A DNA stretch of 64,000 nucleotides from GCA-2401735 sp051252095 (GTDB taxonomy: Bacteria; Pseudomonadota; Gammaproteobacteria; Burkholderiales; Methylophilaceae): the NCBI GenBank assembly GCA_051252095.1, contig JBPOFK010000004.1, positions 81,938 through 145,937 of the forward strand, read 5' to 3'. Positions 7,962-14,973 of this stretch are shown piece after piece. A program made the position numbers and the translations under genes. The notes below the pieces were generated by a model. It was not told where the DNA came from, did no database searches, and saw only the letters and a list, made by a program, of their open reading frames with translations. The first letter of the stretch is position 1; each line of letters opens with the position of its first letter.

Positions 7962-9269
7962 ATGGTTGCTTCTACTTCTGCCACTAGTGATAAGTCATCA
8001 CACGCGCCTTCTTACTATGCCCATTCGGCTCACACGGCTTCCGAGCGGCCTCCGCTGCAAGGCAGCGCCCAAGCTGATGTGTGTATCGTTGGTGCTGGCT
8101 ACACTGGTCTCTCCGCTGGTATTGCACTTGCCGAAGCGGGTCTGAAAGTGGTCGTCCTAGAGCAGGCACAAGTGGGCTGGGGAGCTTCGGGCCGTAATGG
8201 CGGTCAGATTGTACACAGCTTTTCGCGTGATATCGATGTAATTGAACGCAACTACGGTAAAGCGGTGGCCGAGCCGCTAGCGCGCATGATGTTTGAAGGT
8301 GCGAAGGTAATCCGCGAGCGTGTGTCCAAATACGATATTAATTGCGATTTGAAAGATGGTGGCATTTTTGCTGCCATCAGCCCACGCAAAGCCAAAGGCT
8401 TAGAAGAGCAAAAGAAGCTCTGGGAACAATGGGGCCACCCTGGCTTAACCTTAGTCGACACCCCAGCCGATGTGCGCAAATATGTGAACACTGAGCGCTA
8501 CACAGCACTGCTCATCGACCCCACTGGCGGCCATTTTCATCCGCTAAACCTTGCCCTCGGCGAAGCCGCCGCGCTAGAGCGCTTGGGCGGTACGATTCAT
8601 GAAAACTGCGCCGTGGTGAAGATTGACCGCGGTGAACCTGCCACCGTACACACCGCGCAAGGCCAAGTACGCGCGCGTTTTGTAATCGTGGCCTGCAATG
8701 CTTATATCGGCGATCTTGAGCCCAAGCTGGCCGCCAAATCCATGCCCTGTGGCACGCAAATCATCACCACTGAGCCCCTCGGCGCACTCGCCGATGAACT
8801 CGTGCCCTCAGACCATTGCGTGGAAGACAACAACTTCCTGCTCGACTACTTCCGTCTCACTGGTGACAAGCGCATGCTGTTTGGTGGTGGCGTAGTCTAT
8901 GGCGCGCGCGACCCCAAAGAGGTCACCAAGCTAATCCGTCCACAAATGGAAAAGGTGTTCCCACAACTCAAAGGCGTGAAGGTCGATTTTGGGTGGACTG
9001 GCAACTTCCTACTCACTCTCTCGCGTATGCCCCAGGTCGGCACGCTCTCGCCCAACATTTATTACTCTCAAGGGTGCTCCGGTCATGGCATCACGTTTAC
9101 CCACCTGATTGGCCGGGTCTTAAGCGAAGCCATCCAAGGCGACACAACACGCTTGAGCGCCTTCACCCGCTTGCCACATCACCCGTTCCCAGGCGGGCGG
9201 CTCTTCCGCGTGCCGTTCACGGCGATGGGCGCGTTGTGGTATCAAATGCGAGATCAGTTGGGCGTTTAA
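7962..9269 (+). CDS. FAD-dependent amine oxidoreductase, PuuB/OrdL-like
   Basis: A 435-residue member of the DAO family, resembling gamma-glutamylputrescine oxidases, which oxidise a secondary or gamma-glutamyl amine to an aldehyde. The N-terminal FAD-binding Rossmann motif is CIVGAGYTGLSAG (41-53), followed by GWGASGRNGGQI (about 73-84), typical of PuuB/OrdL. SQGCSGHGITFTH near residue 375 is the C-terminal FAD loop. No other putrescine-degradation genes are nearby, so the substrate is open. Its many CTC, GCG, CCC and GGC codons contrast with the AT-rich codons around it, which suggests horizontal acquisition. CAGGAG (7951-7956) serves as ribosome binding site. Confidence 0.88.
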   Translation: MVASTSATSDKSSHAPSYYAHSAHTASERPPLQGSAQADVCIVGAGYTGLSAGIALAEAGLKVVVLEQAQVGWGASGRNGGQIVHSFSRDIDVIERNYGKAVAEPLARMMFEGAKVIRERVSKYDINCDLKDGGIFAAISPRKAKGLEEQKKLWEQWGHPGLTLVDTPADVRKYVNTERYTALLIDPTGGHFHPLNLALGEAAALERLGGTIHENCAVVKIDRGEPATVHTAQGQVRARFVIVACNAYIGDLEPKLAAKSMPCGTQIITTEPLGALADELVPSDHCVEDNNFLLDYFRLTGDKRMLFGGGVVYGARDPKEVTKLIRPQMEKVFPQLKGVKVDFGWTGNFLLTLSRMPQVGTLSPNIYYSQGCSGHGITFTHLIGRVLSEAIQGDTTRLSAFTRLPHHPFPGGRLFRVPFTAMGALWYQMRDQLGV

Positions 9270-9368
9270 GTTTAGTACTGTATGAATACATCACAAAAAA
9301 ATCATATCAGTCCGACAAATATCATTTTATAATCATTGGTATTGGGCAGACATTAATCGGAGGCATAC

Positions 9369-9776
9369 ATGAAACGAATATTGGCTATTATTACTAAAGC
9401 ATTGTTGTTGTCATTCTTGTTTCCTTATTCTGTTCAAGCCAATCCAACTGGAATGACTCAGGAACAAATGCAGCAAATGATGAAGCAAGCGGAAGCTGCA
9501 CAAGCGTGTATGGCAAAGGTTGATCAATCTAAACTTGAAGCACTTGAAGTAAAAGGCAAAAAAATGCAGGCTGAAATAAAAGCCCTTTGTACAGCAGGTA
9601 AACGCGATAAAGCCATGAGCACTGCAATGGAATACAGTATGCAAATGAAAAATGACCCTGCGCTCAAAGAAATGAGCAAATGTGGGAAAATGATGCAAGG
9701 GATGATGCCAAAACCTTATTCACCGATTGAAGCGGGACCTGATGGCAAACCGTCACATGTATGTGACAATATTTAA
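9369..9776 (+). CDS. Secreted Met/Lys-rich small protein of unknown function
   Basis: A 135-residue protein starting with a clear signal peptide (residues 1-25: basic start, hydrophobic core, cleavage after SVQA). The mature part is helical and rich in Met, Gln, Ala and Lys (GMTQEQMQQMMKQAEAAQ), with Cys in QACM, ALC, SKC and near the C-terminus, so periplasmic disulfides are possible. No family function is recognised. GGAGG (9359-9363) gives a strong ribosome binding site. TATAAT at 9328-9333 is a possible -10 box. It stands alone after the imported oxidoreductase gene and converges on the esterase gene. Confidence 0.75.
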   Translation: MKRILAIITKALLLSFLFPYSVQANPTGMTQEQMQQMMKQAEAAQACMAKVDQSKLEALEVKGKKMQAEIKALCTAGKRDKAMSTAMEYSMQMKNDPALKEMSKCGKMMQGMMPKPYSPIEAGPDGKPSHVCDNI

Positions 9777-9808
9777 AGCCAACTAACCGCTTGGTTAAAA
9801 TGGCTAAC

Positions 9809-10450
9809 CTAGTCTTTTAAAAGCCCGAATTTGATTAAAGATTCACGTAGTTGCGCTTCCATTTGACGATAACCCGCTGCATTGGGATGTACATAATCTG
9901 CTTTAAGGGCATTCTTTGAAAGCACAGGACTAAAGACATCTTCAATCAACGGAGTTTGCGTCTCTTCTGAGAGTTTTGCGTATAGCGTATGATCAGTTAA
10001 ACCGCCAAAGGCAGCTTTAACTGGTTGGTAATCAGGTATCGCTATCAGTAATGTCATAATTTGATGCTGCTTGGCTTCTTCAATAATCGCTTTTAGGTTT
10101 TTTTCTGTTTGTGCAATAGGTACTTTTTTTAAAAAGTCGTTCCCACCGAGTTCAATCATTAACAAGCTTGGTTGATGTTCTGCTAACAAATCAGGCAACC
10201 TTGCTAGACCTTGCTCTGTGGTATCACCTGGTACGCCTGCATTTACAATCTGCCAACCCGTGTTATGCGCTAACAATGTGGGGTAATCTTCACCCTTAGT
10301 TGCGCCCGTGCCGTAACTTAAACTATCGCCTAAAATTAACACTGTTGAACCTGTGGGTATAACAGGCAGCTGATGCTCGCTAGTACAAGCGAATAGCGTG
10401 ATTGCAATCCATAATAGCAGCACTAGCTTAGTATTGATAAAAGTACGCAT
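9809..10450 (-). CDS. SGNH/GDSL hydrolase lipoprotein (TesA-like arylesterase)
   Basis: A 213-residue esterase or lysophospholipase of the TesA type. The N-terminus is a lipoprotein signal with lipobox LFAC (Cys22), so it is probably membrane-anchored in the periplasm. Family blocks are complete: GDSLS with nucleophile Ser43, GVPGDT (block II Gly), GGND (102-105) and DYVHPN with Asp185 and His188. TesA family members hydrolyse acyl thioesters, aryl esters or lysolipids; which applies here cannot be read from sequence. An inverted-repeat terminator lies just upstream, between it and the preceding small gene, so it is transcribed separately. Confidence 0.9.
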   Translation of the reverse strand: MRTFINTKLVLLLWIAITLFACTSEHQLPVIPTGSTVLILGDSLSYGTGATKGEDYPTLLAHNTGWQIVNAGVPGDTTEQGLARLPDLLAEHQPSLLMIELGGNDFLKKVPIAQTEKNLKAIIEEAKQHQIMTLLIAIPDYQPVKAAFGGLTDHTLYAKLSEETQTPLIEDVFSPVLSKNALKADYVHPNAAGYRQMEAQLRESLIKFGLLKD

Positions 10451-10480
10451 GTTGTAGGTAATGTTAAAACTAATGATACT

Positions 10481-10506
10481 AAAAAAGTAGCCGAAGCTAC
10501 TTTTTT
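10481..10506. terminator. Rho-independent terminator, bidirectional
   Basis: GTAGC (10487-10491), loop CGAA and GCTAC (10496-10500) are flanked by six A on the left and six T on the right, so the hairpin can end transcription in both directions. It lies directly after the stop of the minus-strand 77-residue gene, which it most likely terminates. Confidence 0.85.
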
Positions 10507-10509
10507 AGA

Positions 10510-10743
10510 TTAATGAGGACGAGAATGCAGAATGCGCTCTGCTAACATTTGAAAGCGCGGCGAAACAAATTTTCTACTTTGCTGCCCAGCATCCGCAATA
10601 GTTAATAACTCTTCAATTGCCGAACGAAAGCCTAGCTCAAACAGCCAGTAATCCGTTTCTTTAATTTCTGCCTTACTATCAGCATTAATATCTTCACAAA
10701 GCTTATCAAAAGCTTCTTTACATACATTAAGTTCTGCCATCAT
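10510..10743 (-). CDS. Small conserved-looking protein of unknown function
   Basis: A 77-residue protein with acidic and helical segments (KEAFDKLCEDINADSKAEIKE) and no signal or membrane segment. No family is recognised. AAGGAGG lies just before two consecutive ATG codons; the second (10740) has the better spacing, which would remove one residue. It lies 43 bases downstream of the Fae-like gene on the same strand and is followed by a strong terminator, so the two probably form one transcript. That linkage suggests, but does not show, a related role. Confidence 0.7.
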   Translation of the reverse strand: MMAELNVCKEAFDKLCEDINADSKAEIKETDYWLFELGFRSAIEELLTIADAGQQSRKFVSPRFQMLAERILHSRPH

Positions 10744-10786
10744 TGCCTCCTTGCTACAATCACTATATCAGATTATGACACTTACC

Positions 10787-11332
10787 TTAATCTTGATCCC
10801 AGCTATCTTCCCACATACAGTGTTTAATTTTCTGACGATTTGCAATTAACTCATCAATACTTGGCTCGTCATTCATTGCACGTTTAATCGCCAATTTCGT
10901 TGCTTCATAATTATTTTTGTACATATCTTTTTTGTCTAAATTTGGATCTTTTGCTGCACCTGGATCAATCCAAACCAAACTAATAATACATAAATCATTC
11001 ACTTGATCTTTTGGAATAATACCCTCAATCACGCAGTCTAAAATAGCGTCAGCTGTCGCAGCTTGCACCAACCCACCAAACAATTCAATATTAGCAGAGT
11101 CTTTTAGTGTCACCTTAGGCACTGTCATGCAAACTGGGCGCACCATTTGGTTTAAATCACGCACGGCAAACATCGCCGTATGACCTTTAGATTGTTGCAT
11201 TAAATTTGCAAATGCTTGGCCTACTGGACCATCAACCGCGCCGATCAGAATTTCTGGCATCGCTGCTGAGGTATCTTTCCCTTCTGTATATAGTGTGGCT
11301 TCGCCGGCTTTAAAGATTACTGGTTTTGACAT
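10787..11332 (-). CDS. Formaldehyde-activating enzyme (Fae)-like protein
   Basis: Fae condenses formaldehyde with tetrahydromethanopterin in methylotrophs. This 181-residue protein keeps the Fae frame: KAGEAT, then EILIGAVDGPVGQAF, MVRPVCMTVPKVT, AILDCVIEGIIPKDQVNDLCII and NNYEATKLAIKRAMNDEPS. However, the His that acts as catalytic acid in canonical Fae (AHIDLIIG) is replaced by Met25 (AAMPEILIG), after a three-residue insertion. It is therefore probably a paralogue with a changed or regulatory role rather than the main Fae. The start at 11332 is chosen because AAGGGAA lies six bases upstream; an ATG five codons earlier lacks such a site. Confidence 0.85.
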   Translation of the reverse strand: MSKPVIFKAGEATLYTEGKDTSAAMPEILIGAVDGPVGQAFANLMQQSKGHTAMFAVRDLNQMVRPVCMTVPKVTLKDSANIELFGGLVQAATADAILDCVIEGIIPKDQVNDLCIISLVWIDPGAAKDPNLDKKDMYKNNYEATKLAIKRAMNDEPSIDELIANRQKIKHCMWEDSWDQD

Positions 11333-11401
11333 ATATTCCCTTAACAATTAATAAAAAGTCTTTTTTTGATTCATACGATTATACAATTTAAAGAATCTGA
11401 C

Positions 11402-11851
11402 TTAAATATAAAGTTGCATATCTACATGCCAAATATTGGCATCTAAATAGGGCTTACTACAAATAGTAAAGCCTGCTTTTTCATAAAATAGCACAGCATG
11501 CATTTGTGCAGATAGTTGTACTGTTTGCTGGCCATGTACGCGACATACCTCAACCGCCTCCTTCAATAGCAACCAGCCTATACCCAAACCACGCTTTTTC
11601 TTAAGTACCGCCATACGGCCAATGCTATTTTGATTAACTATACGTGCGCAACCTAGCACACGATTTTCATTGTCAATTGCGATTAAATGCACGGCATCTG
11701 AATCTAAACCATCCCACTCTAATGATTCTGGTACTAACTGTTCGGCAACAAATACGCATTCTCGAATCTGTCTGAGTTGCGCCTCATGAGTCGACCAAGT
11801 GACTTGTTTAATATAAAATTCTTGTTTCAATTTTGTAATGCTTGCAGTCAA
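11402..11851 (-). CDS. GNAT family N-acetyltransferase (ElaA-like)
   Basis: A 149-residue acetyltransferase. The GNAT core is visible: IRECVFVAEQLVP at the start of the fold, VLGCARI (beta-4) and the acetyl-CoA loop in IGRMAVLKKKRGLGIGWLLLKEAV (about 77-100), then SAQMHAVLFYEKAGF. These blocks resemble the uncharacterised ElaA-type group. The substrate is unknown. The 5' end faces the divergent doxX gene, leaving about 55 bases for two promoters. Confidence 0.85.
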   Translation of the reverse strand: MTASITKLKQEFYIKQVTWSTHEAQLRQIRECVFVAEQLVPESLEWDGLDSDAVHLIAIDNENRVLGCARIVNQNSIGRMAVLKKKRGLGIGWLLLKEAVEVCRVHGQQTVQLSAQMHAVLFYEKAGFTICSKPYLDANIWHVDMQLYI

Positions 11852-11906
11852 TTACAGTTACAGGCATTATGCATGCATAAATTTAATATGTGAATTAGAA
11901 GGAAAA

Positions 11907-12290
11907 ATGATGCAACAGTATCAAACAGCAGCAGCACGAATCTTACTCGGGCTCGTTTTTTTAGGTCTCGTAATTTTACGTTTAAGCAGTATTATGAATA
12001 ATCCAGATGGGTATGTGCAATACCAAGTGACATTAGGACAGTTCGGTTTACCTGCCGTTTTTGCGCCAATTTTAATATTAGTTCAACTCATCGCTGGCTT
12101 GGGATTGCTGCTAGGTTTTAAAACCAAACTTTGTGCACGTATCTTAGCGGTCTTATCGCTTTTCTTAGCCATTGTGCTAGGTCGCGTGATCCCTGAAGTA
12201 TTCTTCTTGTATATCGGCATTGCTGGCGGCATGCTGCTGCTTAGCCTACACCCACAAACAGGTTGTAGCTTAGATAATCTAAAGAAATAG
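11907..12290 (+). CDS. DoxX family membrane protein
   Basis: A 127-residue integral membrane protein with four hydrophobic helices (about residues 10-28, 46-65, 70-90 and 97-117) and the DoxX-type pattern in ARILLGLVFLGLVILRLSS. DoxX proteins are four-helix membrane proteins of mostly unknown or redox-related role. The start is placed at the ATG pair after AGAAGGAA (11896-11904); the second ATG, at 11910, has slightly better spacing. An upstream in-frame ATG at 11838 lacks a binding site and would overlap the divergent acetyltransferase gene. It ends at a bidirectional terminator shared with the hydrolase gene. Confidence 0.85.
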   Translation: MMQQYQTAAARILLGLVFLGLVILRLSSIMNNPDGYVQYQVTLGQFGLPAVFAPILILVQLIAGLGLLLGFKTKLCARILAVLSLFLAIVLGRVIPEVFFLYIGIAGGMLLLSLHPQTGCSLDNLKK

Positions 12291-12303
12291 CATTGGTCAT
12301 TAA

Positions 12304-12332
12304 TAAAAAAGCGGCAATCGCCGCTTTTTTTA
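12304..12332. terminator. Bidirectional rho-independent terminator
   Basis: GCGGC (12311-12315), loop AATC and GCCGC (12320-12324) lie between an A-tract and a T-tract. It separates the convergent doxX and metallo-hydrolase genes and can serve both. Confidence 0.9.
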
Positions 12333-13256
12333 TTCCCACTCCAAAGCAGGATAAAGCATATTCACATTACGTCGATTGGCAACATCAAATAAAACCCAGT
12401 TATCTTTCTCGCTAGCAGCAGCAGTGTTCATGGCTGACGCCAAGCCCACATCATTTTCAATAGCTGCTCTTATATCTTTTAGCAAGATGTTCAAATAACG
12501 TAACTCGTTATTAATTGCAGTTACCCAGTCTTTGGTCTCAGGACCATGTCCGGGTACAACCTGCTTCACAGCTTTATTCGCTTTTAACTCGTCTAAAACA
12601 CTAATTAGCCCTTTAATATCACCTTCTATGACTGGTGTGCGCTCAATAAACAGTAAATCTCCTGCAAAGAGTGTTCCCGTTTTTGAGTCAATAGCTGTAA
12701 TGTCTGTATTAGTGTGCGCATTTGGATAAGCCTGCAATGTTAAAATACGTCCACCCAAATCAAGGTCAATACTATCTTGCACTAGTATTGTGGGGATGAC
12801 TATTTCGCTTCCTTTGGCATCTTCACCCAGATATTTTTCGTTTAACTTTGTATATGCTTCTGCTCGCAATTGCATCGCTTCTGCTAATTTTTCATGCCCA
12901 ACAAATGTCGGTTTATCTGTTACAAATGCGGCATTACCAAATATATGGTCTGGATGCACGTGGGTATTAATCACATATAAAATAGGTAAAGTCGTTATTT
13001 CACGAATCGCAGCATGTACAGCTTTACCAACTTTATAACTGCCACCAGTATCAATGACGGCAACCCCCTTACTGCCAATTACCACGCTAATATTACAGAT
13101 GTCACCTTGATAGCCCGTATCAATATCTAGGTGCTCACCATAATGCACGTAAATGCCTTCGCCAATATTCTTTAAAAAACCGTTGCTTGTTAATACCTCA
13201 CCATCAGCACAACTGCTAAGGAACAGCAAAATCATTATTTGTAATAAACCACGCAT
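12330..13256 (-). CDS. Metallo-beta-lactamase-fold hydrolase lipoprotein
   Basis: A 308-residue MBL-fold enzyme with a lipoprotein signal (lipobox LSSC, Cys16). The full metal set is present: HVHPDH (His99, His101, Asp103, His104), His181 in NAHTNTD, Asp200 in FAGD and His237 in PGHG. The sequence resembles the 'quinoprotein relay system' zinc metallo-hydrolases found with PQQ-dependent and cytochrome genes in methylotrophs and SoxH-like proteins. That assignment is from memory of the family pattern, and no PQQ gene lies nearby. It is probably periplasmic, anchored to a membrane. The substrate is unknown. Confidence 0.85.
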   Translation of the reverse strand: MRGLLQIMILLFLSSCADGEVLTSNGFLKNIGEGIYVHYGEHLDIDTGYQGDICNISVVIGSKGVAVIDTGGSYKVGKAVHAAIREITTLPILYVINTHVHPDHIFGNAAFVTDKPTFVGHEKLAEAMQLRAEAYTKLNEKYLGEDAKGSEIVIPTILVQDSIDLDLGGRILTLQAYPNAHTNTDITAIDSKTGTLFAGDLLFIERTPVIEGDIKGLISVLDELKANKAVKQVVPGHGPETKDWVTAINNELRYLNILLKDIRAAIENDVGLASAMNTAAASEKDNWVLFDVANRRNVNMLYPALEWE

Positions 13257-13390
13257 AATTCATCTCTTTTCTTTTTTAACGGTTAGAATATTACTGCTAA
13301 AGTGAACATTAATGTAGTGATGATTGTCACACAAAAAAATCATACTGGTTTACTTTATAATAATGACGAAAACCATTGATAGGGGGATAA

Positions 13391-13978
13391 ATGAATAATC
13401 GCTATACAAAAGTTGCCATTATTTTACACTGGCTAATTGCATTGGGTATTTTTGGCATGCTTGCACTGGGTTGGTTTATGACAGACCTGCCACGTGAGGC
13501 CGCCAAACAGATTTCTTATGATTTGTTCAATTGGGGAATCTACACCTGGAATCTAGCTGAAGAAGCATCACCGAGAACTTTCTACTTTAATTTACACAAG
13601 TCAATTGGTATTACACTGCTTGCTCTAATCATTATCCGTATCAATTGGAGAATAGGCCACAAGCCCCCCGCACCTTTAGCAAGTCATAAGCCTTGGGAAA
13701 TTAAACTAGCGACAGGCGCGCATCACCTTTTATATTTACTGCTGATAGCCATCCCAGCCAGTGGACTAGTGATGTCCATTGCTAGCAAATACGGTGTAAA
13801 GTGGTTCGGTTTGGATTTTATTGCTGGTATTGATAGCAAACCATTGCGTGAAATCTTTCATGAAGTGCATGAAATCGCTGGCCTTTTACTGGTAGTCATA
13901 CTGATCTTACATATTGCAGGCGCATTAAAGCATAAATTTATCGATAAAGATGAAACAATGAAACGCATGCTTCCTTAA
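13391..13978 (+). CDS. Cytochrome b561 family protein
   Basis: A 195-residue membrane cytochrome of the bacterial b561 (CybB) type, which moves electrons from quinol using two haems b. Four membrane helices are visible. Likely haem-ligand histidines are His13 (IILHWLIALG), one in NLHKSIGI and those in EVHEIAGLLL and LILHIAGALKHKF. GGGGG (13381-13385) just before the ATG is the ribosome binding site. TATAAT at 13356-13361 is a possible -10 box. A terminator follows directly. Members of this family often act as superoxide:ubiquinone oxidoreductases; the role here is inferred. Confidence 0.92.
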   Translation: MNNRYTKVAIILHWLIALGIFGMLALGWFMTDLPREAAKQISYDLFNWGIYTWNLAEEASPRTFYFNLHKSIGITLLALIIIRINWRIGHKPPAPLASHKPWEIKLATGAHHLLYLLLIAIPASGLVMSIASKYGVKWFGLDFIAGIDSKPLREIFHEVHEIAGLLLVVILILHIAGALKHKFIDKDETMKRMLP

Positions 13979-13981
13979 AAC

Positions 13982-14006
13982 AAAAAGCTCCCCATGGAGC
14001 TTTTTT
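13982..14006. terminator. Rho-independent terminator between b561 and IF-1 genes
   Basis: GCTCC (13987-13991), loop CCAT and GGAGC (13996-14000) are flanked by five A and six T. It lies after the cytochrome b561 stop and downstream of the convergent infA-like gene, so it can act in both directions. Confidence 0.88.
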
Positions 14007-14036
14007 AACACCTGCAATTGACTTAATGAAAACGAA

Positions 14037-14297
14037 TCAATAGCGTTTTTTTCTCGGTGTGTAGTTATTGCTTCCCGCTTCAATATGTCTAAATGTGATG
14101 CGACCATTATTGATATCATACGGTGATAACTCTAAAGTGACATTGTCACCAGCCAAAATACGAATATGGTTTTTTTTCATTTTTCCACCCGCATAGGCAA
14201 TTAACTGGTGATCATTTTCTAATGTCACTCGATAACGAGAGTCTGGTAACACTTCCGTTACTACACCGTTCATTTCAATAAGTTCTTCTTTAGCCAA
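14037..14297 (-). CDS. infA: Translation initiation factor IF-1, extended paralogue
   Basis: An 86-residue IF-1 of the OB fold that binds the 30S A site. The core MAKEELIEMNGVVTEVLPDSRYRV, the NDHQLIAYAGGKMKKNHIRI strand pair and the D-NNGRITFR end are intact. The protein is longer than the usual 72 residues because of a basic C-terminal tail (SNNYTPRKKRY). It does not sit in a ribosomal-protein operon, where the primary infA of proteobacteria usually lies, but is divergent from a cold-shock gene. It is therefore probably a second infA copy. Shared cold-linked expression with cspA is an inference from the arrangement. Confidence 0.93.
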   Translation of the reverse strand: MAKEELIEMNGVVTEVLPDSRYRVTLENDHQLIAYAGGKMKKNHIRILAGDNVTLELSPYDINNGRITFRHIEAGSNNYTPRKKRY

Positions 14298-14570
14298 ATA
14301 AAATCTCCATCGTTAATAATTAGTTTACATCTTCAATAACGCACGCAGTATAGGCTTAGAAGACAGGTTTAGCAACAAAAACACCAAAAAATGCCTTTTT
14401 TTTGTGTTTTTATTACAAAAAGATGTGATTTGCACTTGTTTTTATCTGAATTAGCGTGTACAAAGCGTACTTAGGCGTTGGATTTTTCAATTTTAAGTCA
14501 GTAAGGCATTAGATTTTAAAACCCAAGTTTTCAGGGTGCCTCCCTATTTAAAGTATGAAAGATATAAAAC

Positions 14571-14774
14571 ATGGCAACAGGAACAGTAAAATGGTTTAAT
14601 GATTCAAAAGGTTTTGGGTTTATTACTCCAGATGAAGGTGGTGACGATTTATTTGCTCACTTTTCAGCAATCGTTGATAGCGGTTACAAAAGTTTGAAAG
14701 AAAACGAAAAAGTAACATTCGACGTTACTGATGGTCCAAAAGGTAAACAAGCTTCTAATATCCAAAAAGCTTAG
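14571..14774 (+). CDS. CspA family cold shock protein
   Basis: A 67-residue single OB-fold RNA chaperone. The RNP1 motif KGFGFI and RNP2 motif DLFAHFSAI are intact. The 273 bases between it and the divergent infA paralogue hold no gene. Just upstream lie small hairpins: AAAAC-CCAA-GTTTT (14518-14531) and AGGG-TGCCT-CCCT (14533-14545). A long structured leader is usual for cold-inducible csp genes, so temperature control through the leader is plausible, though not shown. The ribosome binding site is weak (GAAAGA, 14557-14562). A terminator follows the stop. Confidence 0.95.
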   Translation: MATGTVKWFNDSKGFGFITPDEGGDDLFAHFSAIVDSGYKSLKENEKVTFDVTDGPKGKQASNIQKA

Positions 14775-14809
14775 TTACTATTAAACCTGAGGTGTAACAA
14801 CCTCGATTG

Positions 14810-14838
14810 AAATGGTCCTTTTATAGGGCCATTTTTTT
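14810..14838 (+). terminator. Terminator of the cold shock gene
   Basis: AAATGGTCC and GGGCCATTT pair across the loop TTTTATA, with one G-T pair, and the 3' arm runs into seven T. It lies 36 bases after the csp stop. A smaller GAGGT/ACCTC hairpin precedes it. Confidence 0.85.
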
Positions 14839-14855
14839 ACCTTTTAATACATAGC

Positions 14856-14914
14856 TTAAAGATGATATTGCTGGCTATGTTTCCTTACCGCTTCTAGAAA
14901 GGCAGCAGCGTTTT
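14856..14914 (-). pseudogene. Relic of a second hemE 3' end
   Basis: On the minus strand these bases encode NAAAFLEAVRKHSQQYHL and a stop, the last residues of HemE. They match the functional hemE tail (14974 onward) except for a few third-position changes and a final Val to Leu change. Similarity stops abruptly at about 14914, and 59 unrelated bases separate the relic from the real hemE stop. It is too short to work alone and is read as the leftover tail of an earlier hemE copy. Confidence 0.8.
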
Positions 14915-14973
14915 AGTTACGACATAACCTGAAGGTTAGTCTGCACTGAAACTTTATCAAAATACAATACAAA

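Noticed and set aside
9255..9290. attC core after the FAD oxidoreductase (GGGCGTTTAAG)
   Set aside because: It is not a G^TTRRRY core, has no paired left box, and lies across the stop codon of the gene.
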